DNA of 64,000 bases from Chimonanthus salicifolius (GCA_013350335.1 CM023539.1:46114631-46178630); one strand, 5' to 3'. Shown: positions 41,568 through 54,362, numbered from the stretch's first letter. Notes: generated from the letters alone by a model not told the origin. Translations and numbers: made by a program.

Positions 41568-41959
41568 GTCTTAAGTAGGGGTGAAACTCGGGTCAGGTTT
41601 TGGCCTGAACTCGTGTGACCCGACCGAAAATCATACGGGTTGGGTTATGAAAGTCGGGTCAGCAGGTCGGGTCGGGTTGAGAAGTTAGAAACCCACAATC
41701 ACGGGTTGGGTTGAGAGATTTTTAATTTAATCCGACCCGGTCCGGTAAAAAGTAGGCTAAAGTAAGTTCTCAAAATGCATGTTGGGTCGAGTTTCGGGTT
41801 GAGTCGAGGTATAATTCGGGTTGAATCGGGTCGGGTCGGGTCAGGTCAAGACGTCCGGGTCAAAAGTTCTAGGTCGGATTCTATATATTAGTAATTCGGG
41901 TCGAATTAGGTTTTAAAAAACCCAACCCGTCCCAGCCCGATTTCAGTCCTAGTCTTAAG
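41568..41959. mobile_element. hAT-type MITE 2 (41576-41951)
   Basis: A 376-bp insert of the same family as MITE 1, starting TAGGGGTGAAACTCGG and ending GATTTCAGTCCTA. It has an 8-bp duplication GTCTTAAG at 41568-41575 and 41952-41959. The empty site is at 57493-57500 in block 2. Confidence 0.9.
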
Positions 41960-43214
41960 ATTATGGTGAATGTGATTAAAATATCTTATAATTAATATCA
42001 TAATATTAAAATAATTAGATTGACGTAGAAATTTACAAGTATACTATTCATATAGTGGCTTTCACATGACATTCAAGTATTTTGTGATACTTCTTTAATT
42101 AATTATTTAGACCATTTTCATTGTCTTATTCTCAATTTTTTTTTTTTATAAAAAAAATTGTCATCAGAATTATAAAGCAAGAATCATACGATGGTTGGAA
42201 CTTTGAAACATGGAAGGAAGCTTGGTTATTGGATATATATGGTCTCCCATCATCTTTGTTGCCAAGAAATAAAAACTTCATTCTATCTGAACTGTAACAA
42301 TTTTTTAAAGACTCGGCAGAGCTGAAAACCTCCTAAATCCATATATTATTTTGTTCTACAAATGAGTGAGGATTGAATGATGCATTTGTATTTCTTTTAT
42401 CCTTTATAATTTATCACGTTGGTGGATTCACTGATAACATGTCATCCTTTAAAAAATCTGTATAGATGTCAATATCCAAATTTAAAAATAATGATTATGA
42501 AAAAAGTTAGAAAAAAAATGCTAGGATGATCTCTAGGGATTCCACTTATTAACTTGACTAGCAATTGTAATTATAATCTAAAGTATTTTTGCTGGATCAA
42601 TGATTATGCTGATTATAAAGTAGCACGTTTAATAATCAACTGGATTTGAATTCATCAAAACATGCAACTTTAATGGCAAACCCAACTCATACCAAACTCA
42701 ATAGACTCTAGTGCCCTTTTTTTTAAAGATAAATGCCCATATAATTAACCAAGATGGGGTGAATTGAATTTGACAAACTTTTCATCTTTCTTATGATTTA
42801 ACAAATTCAAAGCAAGAATGGAAATAATTTCAAATTGATAAGAAAATTCAACTAAATAAAGAGAAATAGATGAAAGTAGATAGAGAATTGAATCCATTGA
42901 TTTTAGTGGGTTTCGACAAACGACCTACGTTCTCGACACAGGAAATCTGCTTGAGATTTGCAACACACACTATATGTCATTCTTAATGGTGAAGCACAAA
43001 CTAATACAAATCCTCTTTAGGGTGGAGAGAGACCCGATAATCTGAAGTAGAAGACACTATTCTTCTTAATAGGATTAAATTAACCCTTAACAAATTTGAT
43101 ACCAAGTACAATGATGATTCTTCAATAATTCTAAATGATATGAAAGTGATAAAACCTAAGAGTTAATCATATGAAAGAATGACAATAGCTTAAGTAGAGA
43201 TATGAAAGTGATTT
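41960..43214. other. Intergenic, duplicated block sequence, no gene seen
   Basis: Aligns with 57500-58545. Block 2 lacks about 240 bases found here at roughly 42235-42470, with a short ATA homology at the junction. A weaker third copy of the stretch near 42175 lies at about 50150-50300. No coding domain. Confidence 0.6.
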
Positions 43215-43529
43215 GGGGCTGTAGACCCTGCTCATAAACAAAGCTTGGGGTCCAACTCAGTGGAAATTGTCTACTTTGGGCCCACACATGCATACGCACA
43301 CGTGCGAGCATGCACGGGTTTGGATTGGGCCTCGCTCACTAGGATAGGCCCAAAACGCATCCACTAGAGTTGAGGGGGCAACCACTTATAAACCCCATGC
43401 GGAAGTTGGAAACTTCCGATGTGGGACTCTCTTCTTCCCACTCTACTGTACTCCCACTCCTTCTCTCTTCACTTGGGCCGGCCCTTATTGGACTCGGCCA
43501 TCTGGGCCAGGTCAGGCTCTCACAGGGGT
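43215..43529. mobile_element. Solo LTR or short LTR-type insert (43220-43524), block 1 only
   Basis: A 305-bp TGTAGACCC...CTCTCACA sequence with LTR-like features (TTATAAACC, then CCGATGTGGGACTC). It is flanked by GGGGC (43215-43219) and GGGGT (43525-43529), a 5-bp duplication with one change. Block 2 reads straight through at about 58540 without the insert. Confidence 0.75.
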
Positions 43530-44602
43530 TTTTTGAGCAACGTGAGTGGTAGAATGCTTGTTTTCAAGATATGAAGTAGTAGTGAAAGATCCAAAGTTGT
43601 TATTTTCAATCTGAAGATCGTATATATAGGGATTTCGAATTTATGACCCATTGGAGCTCCATTAAATGCAAATATGACCATTGGAGGCTTAATTAATTGC
43701 TAAAAAATATGACTGTTTTCTGCAGATTCGGTTGATTGGATTATTATTCGGTAGTTCGGATATCCAAAGATAAATATAATAGTTCGATGCATGCGATTGT
43801 CCAATTAGGGAGTTTTGGTCGTTCGGATTTATCAGGGAGCATATCTCTGTTTCAATTAAGCACTTTGGTCAATCGGATATATATTTTCGGTCGTCCAGAT
43901 TTATCAGAGAGTGGTTGGTCATTCCGATATTTAACTTTGCTTCACCGAACTACTTGCGGTCGTCCGGATTTATTTGAGATAAGGGTATAACAGTAAACAA
44001 ATTTGGTCTTTAGGATATTTTTAGTTCGTCTGAATCTCGGTGAAGTTTGTATCTCAGTAAAATCTTTCTTAAGTTCCCAGTGATTTTAAATGAATCATGG
44101 GACTTGGGTAATATCCAGGAACCTATCAAAGTATAATCTATTGGTCTCTTAAGGTCATAAAAATACCACTTGAGCAATAGCGTTCAAACATTGAATAACT
44201 TTATAATAATTCTAGAACTCACACCCCCTAAACTAAAGACATTGATATATAGTCTTCAATGCTTCAATCTTCATATCTTGAACCTTGTGATCTTCAGTAT
44301 CATCATTCATCATAGATAGCTTGTGTTGGACTTGTCTTGATATCCAATAAATGTCACATTCACAGCTAAACATATTTCTTCTTTTCAACCGGAACTCATG
44401 CACTTGATGCTTAAACATGGAAAGTTAGCCGAGTTTGTCAATGACTTTGATATCATCAAAACCGCTTAAGAATCATGGATTACATCCTCGGGGTTAACAA
44501 ATATAACTCCAAATACCAAATCTCATTAAAATTCTACATACCGATTCTCGGCCAATGTCACCTTTAGCAACAAGAAACTTGATGGAAAATTTATGTGGAT
44601 GC
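43530..44602. other. Intergenic, duplicated block sequence, no gene seen
   Basis: Aligns with about 58545-59540. The part 43730-44000 has scattered repeats of GGTCGT(C/T)CGGATTTATC in both blocks. No coding domain. Confidence 0.55.
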
Positions 44603-45412
44603 AAAAGGAAAACTCTATCAGCAATATTAATCGACTTTGTTACAATATTCGTATGGATATTCGTAATCATCTCATCTTTCTCTTCTCCAACTCTGATGTT
44701 AAGGGGATAAGTAACGGTTTCGCAGCTTCTTGGAACCTGCCCTCTACATCTGCTGCTCTATAGATACCGCTGGATAGGAATGCCACCCTTATCTCTGGCC
44801 CTTGCTCTCTAATCATTTCTCAGTTTTCTTCTGGTGGGAGGAACTTCCTTGGAGCCATGTACTCCGGTGACGGCATCATTGGCTTCTATTTTACCCCTCT
44901 CATTTCCATGGACTCTACTATTCCAATGCTGAATTTTGTACAAAAAATTCTATTAGCCATACTCAGATTGGACATCCCCTTCCATTGAATTATGTTACCC
45001 AATGGGATTGCAAAGTTCATTAAACACTCCCATGTCTCCCACTGGCACTATTTCAACCATATTAGAGCTATTAACTCCCTTCTTGGCAAGTTCTGCTCTG
45101 GTATTGTTCAAATTGATTGCTGCAAAAAGGACTCTACTCGGGTGCTCTCTACTTTTTCGATGACTGGCAACAACGGCATATTTTATTCTATGGATATAGC
45201 ATCGACTAACAGTTGATCATTGGTTTGCTGGCCTCTTTTATTCTGGCCTCTTTGTACATTGTTTTGTTGGTTTTATTGAGTATTGGCTTTTTTGCCATGT
45301 ATCTCTTTTCTTTCTCCTTGCCCAACTCAGGCTGTGGGCAAAACTTTTTGTATATTGAGCTCCTTTTTTGATTGAATAACTAACCATATCATTAAAAAAT
45401 AAAAAAGAAAAC
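44603..45412 (+). mobile_element. 5'-truncated LINE-like insertion (44614-45401), block 1 only
   Basis: A 788-bp insert ending in an A-rich tail (ATTAAAAAATA), flanked by AAAAGGAAAAC (44603-44613) and AAAAAGAAAAC (45402-45412), a target duplication with one change. Block 2 has the uninterrupted site at about 59537. The sequence has the feel of the 3' part of a LINE (broken frames, a T-rich 3' end), but no reverse transcriptase motif was found, so another poly-A retrotransposon is possible. Confidence 0.72.
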
Positions 45413-48182
45413 CTTTGAATTCTTCCAAACCACGTACTCCCGACGATCGGCTCGTTCAAAAAGGTCAGCATCCATCCCTTCAGTTGTCTGTACAATCTAT
45501 GTTTTAATATAAAAAGTGATAGAGCGAATTTGTGAGTCATATTTAAAATTTTGTATTTTTCCATCTACACCCACTGGGGGGAGCACAATTAATAGCATGT
45601 GAATATTATTAGCAATCAAATTTATTGAAATTTACGTTGCAAAAAAAGAGAAAATAATGGTTTTTGATGCAGTTATGTGGAATCTCTCTGTAGAGAAGAC
45701 ACAAGTGACAAGTTAGCAATTCAGTAAATTTATTAGTTTATAATATTAATTTAATTTATTTAAACTAGCGTTTATGTTTTAATTGCTTTAGGAATCATAA
45801 TCGGCTTGATTTAAGAGTCATGAATCAATTTGTATTAATAATAGGATAAACTAAGGTCGTAGTAATAGTATAAGTATCCATATCGTCAAAACCATAAGGA
45901 ATGCAAAAGAAATTAAGTGATTTTTTTTCTTTTTAATTTGTAATCTTTACTTGAAAGTGCATGCTCCATTATTCTTTTGTCATGTTTAAACAAGTCCCCC
46001 TAGCAACTAAACAAGATCTGAGAGAGTCAACAGCTACGAGTTTGGATGAACATATAGAATTTTCACTGTTGGCCAATTAAAATATGCTACGTCATAATTT
46101 ATATTTTATTTTATTTTGACAAAATATAGAATAATGTGCAAGATTAATGCAAAGATCTGCAATATACAGATGAAAATACAAAATACAAATCAAAATGTAA
46201 AGGAAAATTATAAAATGTAATGTGCAGGAACTCCACGTGTTGCTTTGCTCCCCTATTTTTTTTTATAACACAGGTATCGCCATCCTACATTGGAGGTGAG
46301 ACAAATCCTACATGATATATGTAATCTTCTAAATCCATATACTAGTCAGGAGAGTGACCCTTTAAAATTAAACTGTGAATTAAATTCAAAACTTTACTTC
46401 ATGAGGTTGCGAGGCGGGTTTATTGACGTTGAGGCCACAAAATTGCTTTGTACTTTATCGGAAAAATGTCTGAGTGAAAAAGGAAAATTACTCCTTAGCC
46501 TTACCATTAATGTTCTTTATCTATTTCATGATCTTATTCACTAGCTTTGCCCCCATTGACCAGTCAGTCGATCCATCAACCCACTTATCTCATTTAATTC
46601 CATTTCATACGAATTAGCACCCATTTCCCATTCAGCCAATTTAATATCCCATTAAATTCCCTTTAATCCTATTTAGGCCCACTAATTCCATTATTTCTAT
46701 CTATTTATCTCACTAATCCAAGTCACCCGTCGCATTTCAAATCCGATCCTGTTCCGCTCTGCGTCTGCGTCAATTTATCACAATACAACGACTTCTTTTC
46801 TCTCAATATGGGTTGGAATCCAGTTTCTGAAAAAAAGTATTATACAAATGAATATTGATATACAACTGATATTACCGAAATATCGGTTGATATTTTTCGA
46901 TTTGTGACAAAGCTGGAATAAACCTTTTTCAATCAAAATTTCAACCTGAGAAACTGACCAACTCCGAATGAGGCAGGCTTAGGCTAGCTCGACAAATAGT
47001 TTAGCCCGGCGGTTCCACCATTACATGCAAGTCTTGTTCCATTTGTAAATTTAAAAAGTTTTTATAAAGAGCAGATATTTTTATTAAACTGGCAAAATAT
47101 GGTGGAGGCAATAGAAATTGCACAAATGTTACCCCACTTTTCTTATTAAATGTTTGCAAATGACATAAAGATTTTTGAAATTTTCTTGGTTCATGATTTT
47201 AAAAAGGAATATAATGGTTTCAAAAGTATATTTTTCAAGTGACATAAATTAAGATTTTATGACTTATATTGATGTAATTATCTATCCACCGTATTAAGTT
47301 ATATAGCTCTTAGGATTTATTTAAAATGATTTGAGAATCTCTAAGTCAAATAAAAATGAGTTCAAGATCATCTAAACACAAAAATATTGATATTGACCCT
47401 ATATATCGCCCAAAAATTTTTCCATATTTAAATATATCGACCAACTTTTTCCACTAAATGACAAATATCAGCCTATATTTTCATATTGAACTAAATATTG
47501 GCTGATATTCGTGGGTTTTGTGTATGCTCTTTTCAAAGTATCTAAGTGAACTGACATTGTTTTTGTTGTGGTACGAATGAGTCCCGCAAGAGAGAGAAAA
47601 ATATAAGAATTTATTTTATATAGGATTGGATATCTCCAATTATTATACTACTCTTTTGGGCCGAAAGCCTAATTCCAACATTGGTGTCAGAGATAGGTTA
47701 CCGAAGTTAATTTATACGGACTAAGGGATCCCTTAGCCGAATAAGATGGTTGGCTACACTCTATCTATCGGAGAGCCTCATTCGAGAGGAGGATTATTGG
47801 GGTATGAACGACTCCCAGATCTGTGAGAGAGAGAAAATATAAGGGCTTATATGGGGCTGTATATCTTCACCTATCAACTAGTCTTTTTTGGGCCGAAAGC
47901 TCAATTCTAATGTTATTTCGTCTAAGAAAGAAGTTCAAGCACTGCACGGAAATGGGAGAAAGAAGAAGCACCCAATAACATCATATTCATCAATACCACA
48001 AACATTTTATTTCCCCATAGATTACAAAGTACAGTTTTGCAATCTGTAGGTGCTATGTAACCACTACATATAGCTGACCAAACTTATTTGGATGAGATTG
48101 ATGTAGAAGAGCATCAGCATCTCCTTCCACTTATTCAACAAAAGTAATACTTGTTGCAGAGTAGAAAGCTTAATGATTCAAT
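45413..48182. other. Intergenic, duplicated block sequence, no gene seen
   Basis: Aligns with about 59540-62620. A short plus frame at 46290-46544 is shared in broken form with 60480-60730 and shows no known domain. From about 47170 the sequence is also an older copy of the gene A 3' flank (38280-39190). Confidence 0.55.
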
Positions 48183-48916
48183 CTAGGCATTGACAAAAGG
48201 GTACAGCTCATATCTGAAGTTGCAGCTCCCACCAACAACTCTTCCTCCTCTCTTCCCATCACAACAGCTTGGAAGTTCACTTAATAGCACTCTCAAGGCA
48301 CTTCTTGCAGTCAACCGCACTAAGGTCTCTGGTGCACTGAGTCAACCCATACAACTTTTCTTTCTTCCCAAGCTCCATATCTCCAGTCGCAAACATCTTT
48401 GGAGCATGATAAGCCTGCATGGCCAAACTGCTCAGCAGCATTCCCAACTTGCTGATTGAATGATTTCGGATAATTGACGGTACTGTGTGTTCCACATATA
48501 GAACTTGTTGCTGTTGTCAATTTGACCGAAAAATTCGACGTTTGAGTAGCGCAGGAGGCAATCATCATACCACACGATTGCTCCTCTTTGTTGGGGCAGA
48601 GCTTTTGGATATCAGTAGTGGCACCAACTACACATTTTCTGCAGTTTGTGCTAGAAACGTCTCCCCGACAGAGAGCTAGACCATTTGCACGATACGGGCT
48701 CCTCCCGACCGATCCTAGCCCGAAGCCGGTGAGGGGAGTTTTGGTGGAGACGGAACTCATCACTCGGTGCAAGTTCCTGTCATAGGGACCATTTGTTGTG
48801 AAGTTCTTGGAGTTTGGGCACATGGAAAACAGAGGATCAGCAGCTAGGACACCATGGAGAAGAAGAGTAAGGGAAAGAAGATAGACAGTGATGAAGCTGA
48901 AACTTAAGGAAGTCAT
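48183..48916 (-). pseudogene. CRRSP38-like gene B, disrupted by four single-base indels
   Basis: The start MTSLSFSF, signal peptide and first DUF26 domain are intact to about residue 112 (CPNKEE). Compared with gene D there is then a one-base deletion near 48582, and one-base insertions at about 48481, 48440 and 48284. The first shift destroys the rest of domain 1 and all of domain 2. The full CRRSP38 sequence remains readable in pieces down to the old stop position at 48183-48185. The TATA box is present at 49002-49009. All four lesions are single bases, so assembly or read error in a repeated region is a real alternative to a pseudogene. If the first shift is real, a secreted protein with half a DUF26 domain would result. 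Confidence 0.85.
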
Positions 48917-50674
48917 GGTGAGAAGAGAGTTGAGAGGCAATGGAATGGGAAATGATCTTGTGTTGAGATGTGAATGGATTTCAGTGCACCCTCTGCCCTC
49001 CTTTATATAGAGAGCTTAAACCTCATTTTCTTTGTGAATGGGTCAGAAACTTACAACTTTGTTACATAAAGTCGTGTTGAAGAAATCTGACGAATTAATA
49101 AAGTATTGTATATGCACATTCTTAAAACTATTCATTATTACCGTAAATGCATGATTTATATATTGACAACTGATAATACTGTGTCGGACTTCCATTAGCT
49201 GATAATTTTGTTGGTTTTAATATTCAATGGCATATTTTTAATATTGAAAATATATCTATTTAGTTTTATATAATAAAAATTACAGTCAATTGAATGGAGG
49301 CAAGTTTATATTAATAATTTATAAACAATATGTGCTCGATTGTTTTTGTGTTTTTGTTGTCTAAATTATCACTCAATCGCCCCTGTTTTAAGCCGTGAAT
49401 GGGTCTCTAGTCTTGACTCTACACCCTTTTTTTTGATGCATGAATAGTCCAGTACAACCATTAACTTATTAAATAAGTTTAGGATGTTTAATTAAAAAAA
49501 TATTTAATCGTTATTATATAGTGTGATCAACTAAACCATTTTTATGGTGGATATGATCGTTCTTATATGGAGTGATCAACTAAAACTATTCAAACAATGT
49601 CCTTCTCAATAATTGCCGGACTATCCATTAATAGGTTTTGTTAGATTATTATGAAAATTAGGTATCAAATGTGAGGGTCATTGAATCAAAATTAAATTTG
49701 GCAAATATGATAAATTTATTTATTTTACATATTATTTATCACAATTTGGATTTTGGATCCTTTGATGAGAGACTTTTCAAAGTGCACTAGGTGCATTAAA
49801 AATGTATATATAAATCTGGGACAGTTTTATACGGGCAGATTTTTATAAAGAACTTAAATAGATTGGATAAAGAAAAATGCCTTTAAAAAGTGATTAGTAA
49901 ATCACATGAATGACAAGAGAATGTAAGGAATCAATACATTCATCAAATGACTCAATAGGGTCATTGAGATTTTCAAAGACTAAGATTATGAGACTAAATA
50001 ACTGAATGGGATGAATCTTAAATTGTACTGCATTCATATAACCTCTACCATCTTATCAAATTAGATAATATTTTAATTATTTATTAGATTATTTTCTTTA
50101 ATTTATTCTTTATTTATTATCATAAAAGTCTTGCTAGCTTAGCTATAAGGCAAGAATCATACCATTGTTTGAACTTTGAAACTTGGAATGAGTCCAGGTA
50201 TTTGGTTATTTATTCCCCATCCATCATCTAACGGGTCAGCTGCTGCTGCTAGTATTACAAAGTTATTCAATTACTGCAGGCTTGACCAATTTCTTTTAAG
50301 ACATGGTAAAGCTGATTTTCATTTTGTATTAGGTTTGTGGATTGTTAATTTGTTGATACACCATTATTTATCCATATTTAAAACAATGGTGCTTAGAGCC
50401 TCAGACAAGTAGTACAAATAAATGATATCCCATATGCTAATTTGATCTTGTAATATCAATTACTGTAGATTTAATTTGTTATCCATCACTTTATTTGTTA
50501 TCCATTTTATTTGTTCGAGTGGTTGCATATTGTCATCTAATGTAAGAGGTCTTGCCGTCGAACCTTTGAGGCGCCTGACCTGATCTATAGTGCTTGTGGG
50601 TAGTGTCATGGATCCAAGGTTTTACTTGTGATCACCACAAAGTTGAGTCGACAGATTTCCACGTATTAAAAAAA
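48917..50674. other. Upstream region of gene B and unique spacer, no gene seen
   Basis: Holds the gene B TATA box (49002-49009). Homology to the gene D upstream region stops near 49140, which marks the block boundary. A stretch at about 50150-50300 is a weak copy of 42175-42330. No coding domain found. Confidence 0.55.
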
Positions 50675-51117
50675 GGGGTGGCAATCCTAACACGGGAAAA
50701 CTCTTTTAGAAGACACGGGTTTTTCCGGATTCCCCACTTTGCCCACATTCGTCCGTACAGATTTTAATGGATTTTTAGAAATCGCTTCACTTTTTAGTGA
50801 ATCGATTAACTGGATCGGTGCACCGATCGGAACACTTGGAAATGGAAATTTAAGGAAAGTGATCCGCTCGGTATACCGATTTGGACTCTTTTATGTCTCA
50901 AAAAATCGGTGCGCCGATCGGATCACTTTCCTCAAATTTCCATTTCCAAGTGATCCGGTCGGTACACTGATCCAGTAAACCGATTTCTGAAAGTCCACTA
51001 AAACCCATACAGATAGATGAGGTAAAATGGGAAATTCACTAAAACCCATAGATAGATGAGGTAAAATGGGAAATTCACTAAAACTCATACGTATAGATGG
51101 GATAAAATGGGCACCCC
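50675..51117. mobile_element. Foldback element with GATCGGTGCACCGATC palindrome
   Basis: Begins GGGGTGGCAATCCTAACACG and ends ATGGGCACCCC in inverted order, inside A-rich flanks that hide any target duplication. Inside is a perfect 16-bp palindrome (50813-50828), a larger inverted repeat of about 39 bp (about 50827-50865 against 50920-50958) and three tandem copies of an AGATAGATGAGGTAAAATGG unit near the right end. Its left part matches the right end of the element at 56342-56643 over about 65 bases in inverse orientation, so they are one family. Confidence 0.7.
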
Positions 51118-52013
51118 AAAAAAAAAAAAACTATAGACTGATAATTTTTCTAAATTTCACCAATGTAAGTTTCCTCCATATAAGACAAACTCTTCATTAG
51201 CATTTACTGATTCTATGCTTTCATTTTCTTTCTAGATAGTGTTTGAATAATTACTTGATGCACTCAGTAAGCTGATTTTTTTGACATAAAATTCCGCATT
51301 AAGCAACTTGCATGACTGAGAAAGTCAATCATGATTAAGGTAACATTCCATAGAATATAGTGGAGACTTTTATATATATATTTCTCACATTTGAGGATTT
51401 AGAATCCACTCATGACCTCGTCTCAGTTTCCACTAAGAAATATATATTTAAGTCTATAATCACCCTCTATGATTTTAATATTTATCTTTTCAATGATTTA
51501 AAATACTATAAGATGTTGTGTTGATTTTAATTGAGGTACTATAGTGGGCTCCACAAAGAGGCTCGTACCTTATCTACCGGCGGCAGATTAGACTACTATC
51601 ATTCATCTCCTGCAACTGCGAAGCTGTGGGTGAGAACTTACCAAACTTGTTTTAAGATATAAGAGAGTAGACTTTTTAAATATCCATGAAATAAATGTTA
51701 ATCATTGATTACTTTTACAAATTCTATTGTTGGATAGTGCGAATGGCAAAGCTAATATAAGTGACACCAATGATGCCTCTATTACTCTTATGAATTGAAC
51801 TGCCTCACATGAGGGAGACACAGTGAATGCCACTTTTTATCTGAAAGAACAAATGAATATGTTAAGAAGGAATAGCAGCACTGATCATGTGAATTGGTCA
51901 TCGATATCTTGCAGGCACTTTCCAACAAAATGGGAAAGCCAATAACTAGAACATTAGCCATTAAACATGAGCAGCTACTGGACAAGCAATCTAGGAGTTC
52001 AATCATAGATGAG

Positions 52014-53060
52014 CAAATTGAAAAAGACATGGTCAATTGGAAGATATTGCACTAAAGGCCATGAAAATTTTTAGGATGCAAAATCGGGTCTATGAAGTCT
52101 CTTTTTGGGCCTAAAACCCTTGAGTGATTGGCTCATAAGGTATGGTAGTGGGTTGGGCCCATATTCCTTCATTTTGGGTTTTGTTTTTAACCTAAGGAAT
52201 TCGTCCAAAAGCAATGCATAAGAATTTATTGGAGAAATGGTTCTCTCTCTACGTCCTTTAAAGATTTCGGGCAAGTGGTGCATACTTAAAGTTTCAACAT
52301 CAATTTGGGAACAGATTTGGGCGCTACCTTCTTTCTATCTCCATCAATTTTTAAATTATCAAAATCAATTTTAATACGTGGACGTCATAGATGAGCAATT
52401 CCAAGAAGACATGGGCCACACTTGGACGATAAAATTGTGAAAATCTTACTAATGGGACAAAAAATTTAAGGATGCAAAAAGGGGGTCCATTAAAATCTCC
52501 CTTTGGACCTAAAACCCTTAATGTCAGGCTCATAGGGTATGGTAGTTGGCGAGGCCCATATTTCCTCATTTTGAGCTTGTTTTGAGTTAAGAAAGTGGTT
52601 AAAACTAAGACATAAGAAATTGTTGCTGGAATGAATTTCTCTCTGCCTCTTTTGAAGATTCCTAATCCTTCTTCACTTTAAGAGCAAGTGTCCATGTTTA
52701 AAAGCTTTCCACATCAAATTGAAGCTAGATTTGGGTGCCATATCCTTTTTATCTCTCATTTTTCTAAAAATAAAAGACAAAATCAATTTCCAGATGTTGG
52801 CAACATAGATGAGCAAATCGAAGAAGACATAGGCCAATTAGAAGATAAAATTGGGAAAATTGCACTAAGGGCGCATGAAAATTTTGAAGATGAAAAAGGG
52901 GCCATTAAAGTCTTTTCTTAGGCTAAAACCCTTAAATGAATGGATCAAAGGGCATGGTAGTGGGTCAGGCTCATATACCCTCTTTTTGGGCTTGTTTTGA
53001 TCTAATGAAGTGGTTTAAAAGTAAGGAACTAAGAATTATTGCAGAAAAGAATATATTTCC
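52014..53060. repeat. Three tandem ~373-418 bp units, block 2 copy
   Basis: Units start ATAGATGAGCAA at 52014, 52387 and 52805. The third unit is uninterrupted here. The region just before the first unit reads as an open stretch (KMGKPITRTLAIKHEQLLDK onward to SSIIDEQIEKDM) after a TTGCAG acceptor-like site, hinting that the unit arose from an exon of an unidentified gene. Confidence 0.82.
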
Positions 53061-53569
53061 CCTCCTTGAAGTATTCTTTATCCATTGATTTTAGGAGCCA
53101 GTGGTCCATGCTCAGGAGAGTTCCAATTGACCCCTGTTTTCCTCAAACGCTCATCTATGATCCTACATCAAAAGATATGTTTAATTTCTCTAAGGTAATT
53201 AACTTCAACAAAACAAAGCCATTCGGGCTGATTTTGAAAATCAAGAGAATTTTAAAAGAGAGAGTTCTCCACATAAACTTTAAAAGTTGAAGTTCTCCTA
53301 AGTTCTACTCCAAGGGAATCTCCTGTTATTAAGTTCTTCCTGTTCAAAGATAACCATTAAACCTAGTTGTTTTTAATTTTCAATAAATAATAAACAAATT
53401 ATGGAAATTTCATATCAGCCCATTTTGGTCCATTTTAGTTTTGTTAGTTTTAGATGGGATAGGTGTGCAGTTTGGGTAGGTTTAGCATAAACTTGGATGA
53501 TTCAAACAGAATCTAATTTGGGTTAGTTGGATATTCTTGATTAGGGTGCAATTTTTATATCTGTTATGT

Positions 53570-53760
53570 TGTGCTTATAAACTTCATAAAACAGTTGATT
53601 GTGCTGCTAACTCATTAGGATACATCCTAACATATATAGAATGACATTAGTCACAGATAACTCAAACTCTAATCTAATCCTAAACTAAACACATCTCTTA
53701 ATCAGATATTAATCCAACCTTAGAATCCTTATTAAATAATAATTCTAATATATTCTAACA
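53570..53760 (-). mobile_element. Short copia-type solo LTR (block 2 copy)
   Basis: Counterpart of 37498-37688 with the same length, ends and ATGT flanks. Confidence 0.55.
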
Positions 53761-54162
53761 ATGTTTATATATAATAATTTATTTTTCATGAAAGATAATA
53801 AAAATTTATAGCACAATTGACAAGGACAGAGTGTTGCACTGTAGAGATTGTGAGCGTTAATATAGATTCAACTATGAAAACAATTTGTTAAATTTAAATA
53901 TAAATGTTAGTCCCAAATAAAAAAAAGATAATATTTAGACTTGAATAAGTATCCAATTTATAACAAAATTGACCCATTATAGACCTAAATTTGGTGGACT
54001 TGTTAGGGTTGAAAACTGATTTGGGCTGCGTGAGGATTGAGAGCAATAGATATTGAGTCAGATATAAGATTGAGATCAATCTGATCCAACTTGACATAAT
54101 ATGCACTCTAGTTTTGAATAGAACTTTCAAATTTACCTACTTTTGATTTCAATAGGTGTCCA

Positions 54163-54362
54163 GTATGAAAAGGGAAATGATTTGTGCACCCCCGTCTTTT
54201 ACCCATTGTGCACTCCCCCTATGTGAAATTATAATTTTACCGAAACTCAAAATTCCTCTTTTCTTCTCCTTCCTTGCTTTTTTTGGGAAAATTGTAATCT
54301 TACATGGGGGAGTGCACAATAGGTAAAAGATGGGGGTGCACAAATCATTTCCCGTATGAAAA
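54163..54362. mobile_element. Mutator-type MITE (54172-54353) with 9-bp target duplication, block 2 only
   Basis: A 182-bp foldback element. The arms, beginning GGGAAATGATTTGTGCACCC on both strands, pair for roughly 50 bp with few mismatches, continuing through TGTGCACTCCCCC. It is flanked by a perfect 9-bp duplication GTATGAAAA (54163-54171 and 54354-54362). The empty site is GTATGAAAA at 38091-38099 in block 1. Confidence 0.93.

Larger units (their letters stand above)
35737..49140. repeat. Segmental duplication, block 1 (contains CRRSP genes A and B)
   Basis: Aligns in order with 51753-63595. It starts in the 3' flank of the CRK (AGCTAATATAAGTGACACCA at 35737 and 51753) and ends past gene B, where homology with gene D's upstream flank breaks near CATTATTA. 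Differences are mainly insertions with target duplications, small deletions and substitutions. It carries a 3-unit tandem repeat, a copia LTR, gene A, a SINE, two hAT MITEs, a solo LTR, a LINE and gene B. Confidence 0.9.

Noticed and set aside
46290..46544. 84-codon plus frame
   Set aside because: The counterpart in block 2 (about 60480-60730) is broken by indels, so the frame is not kept, and no domain is visible.
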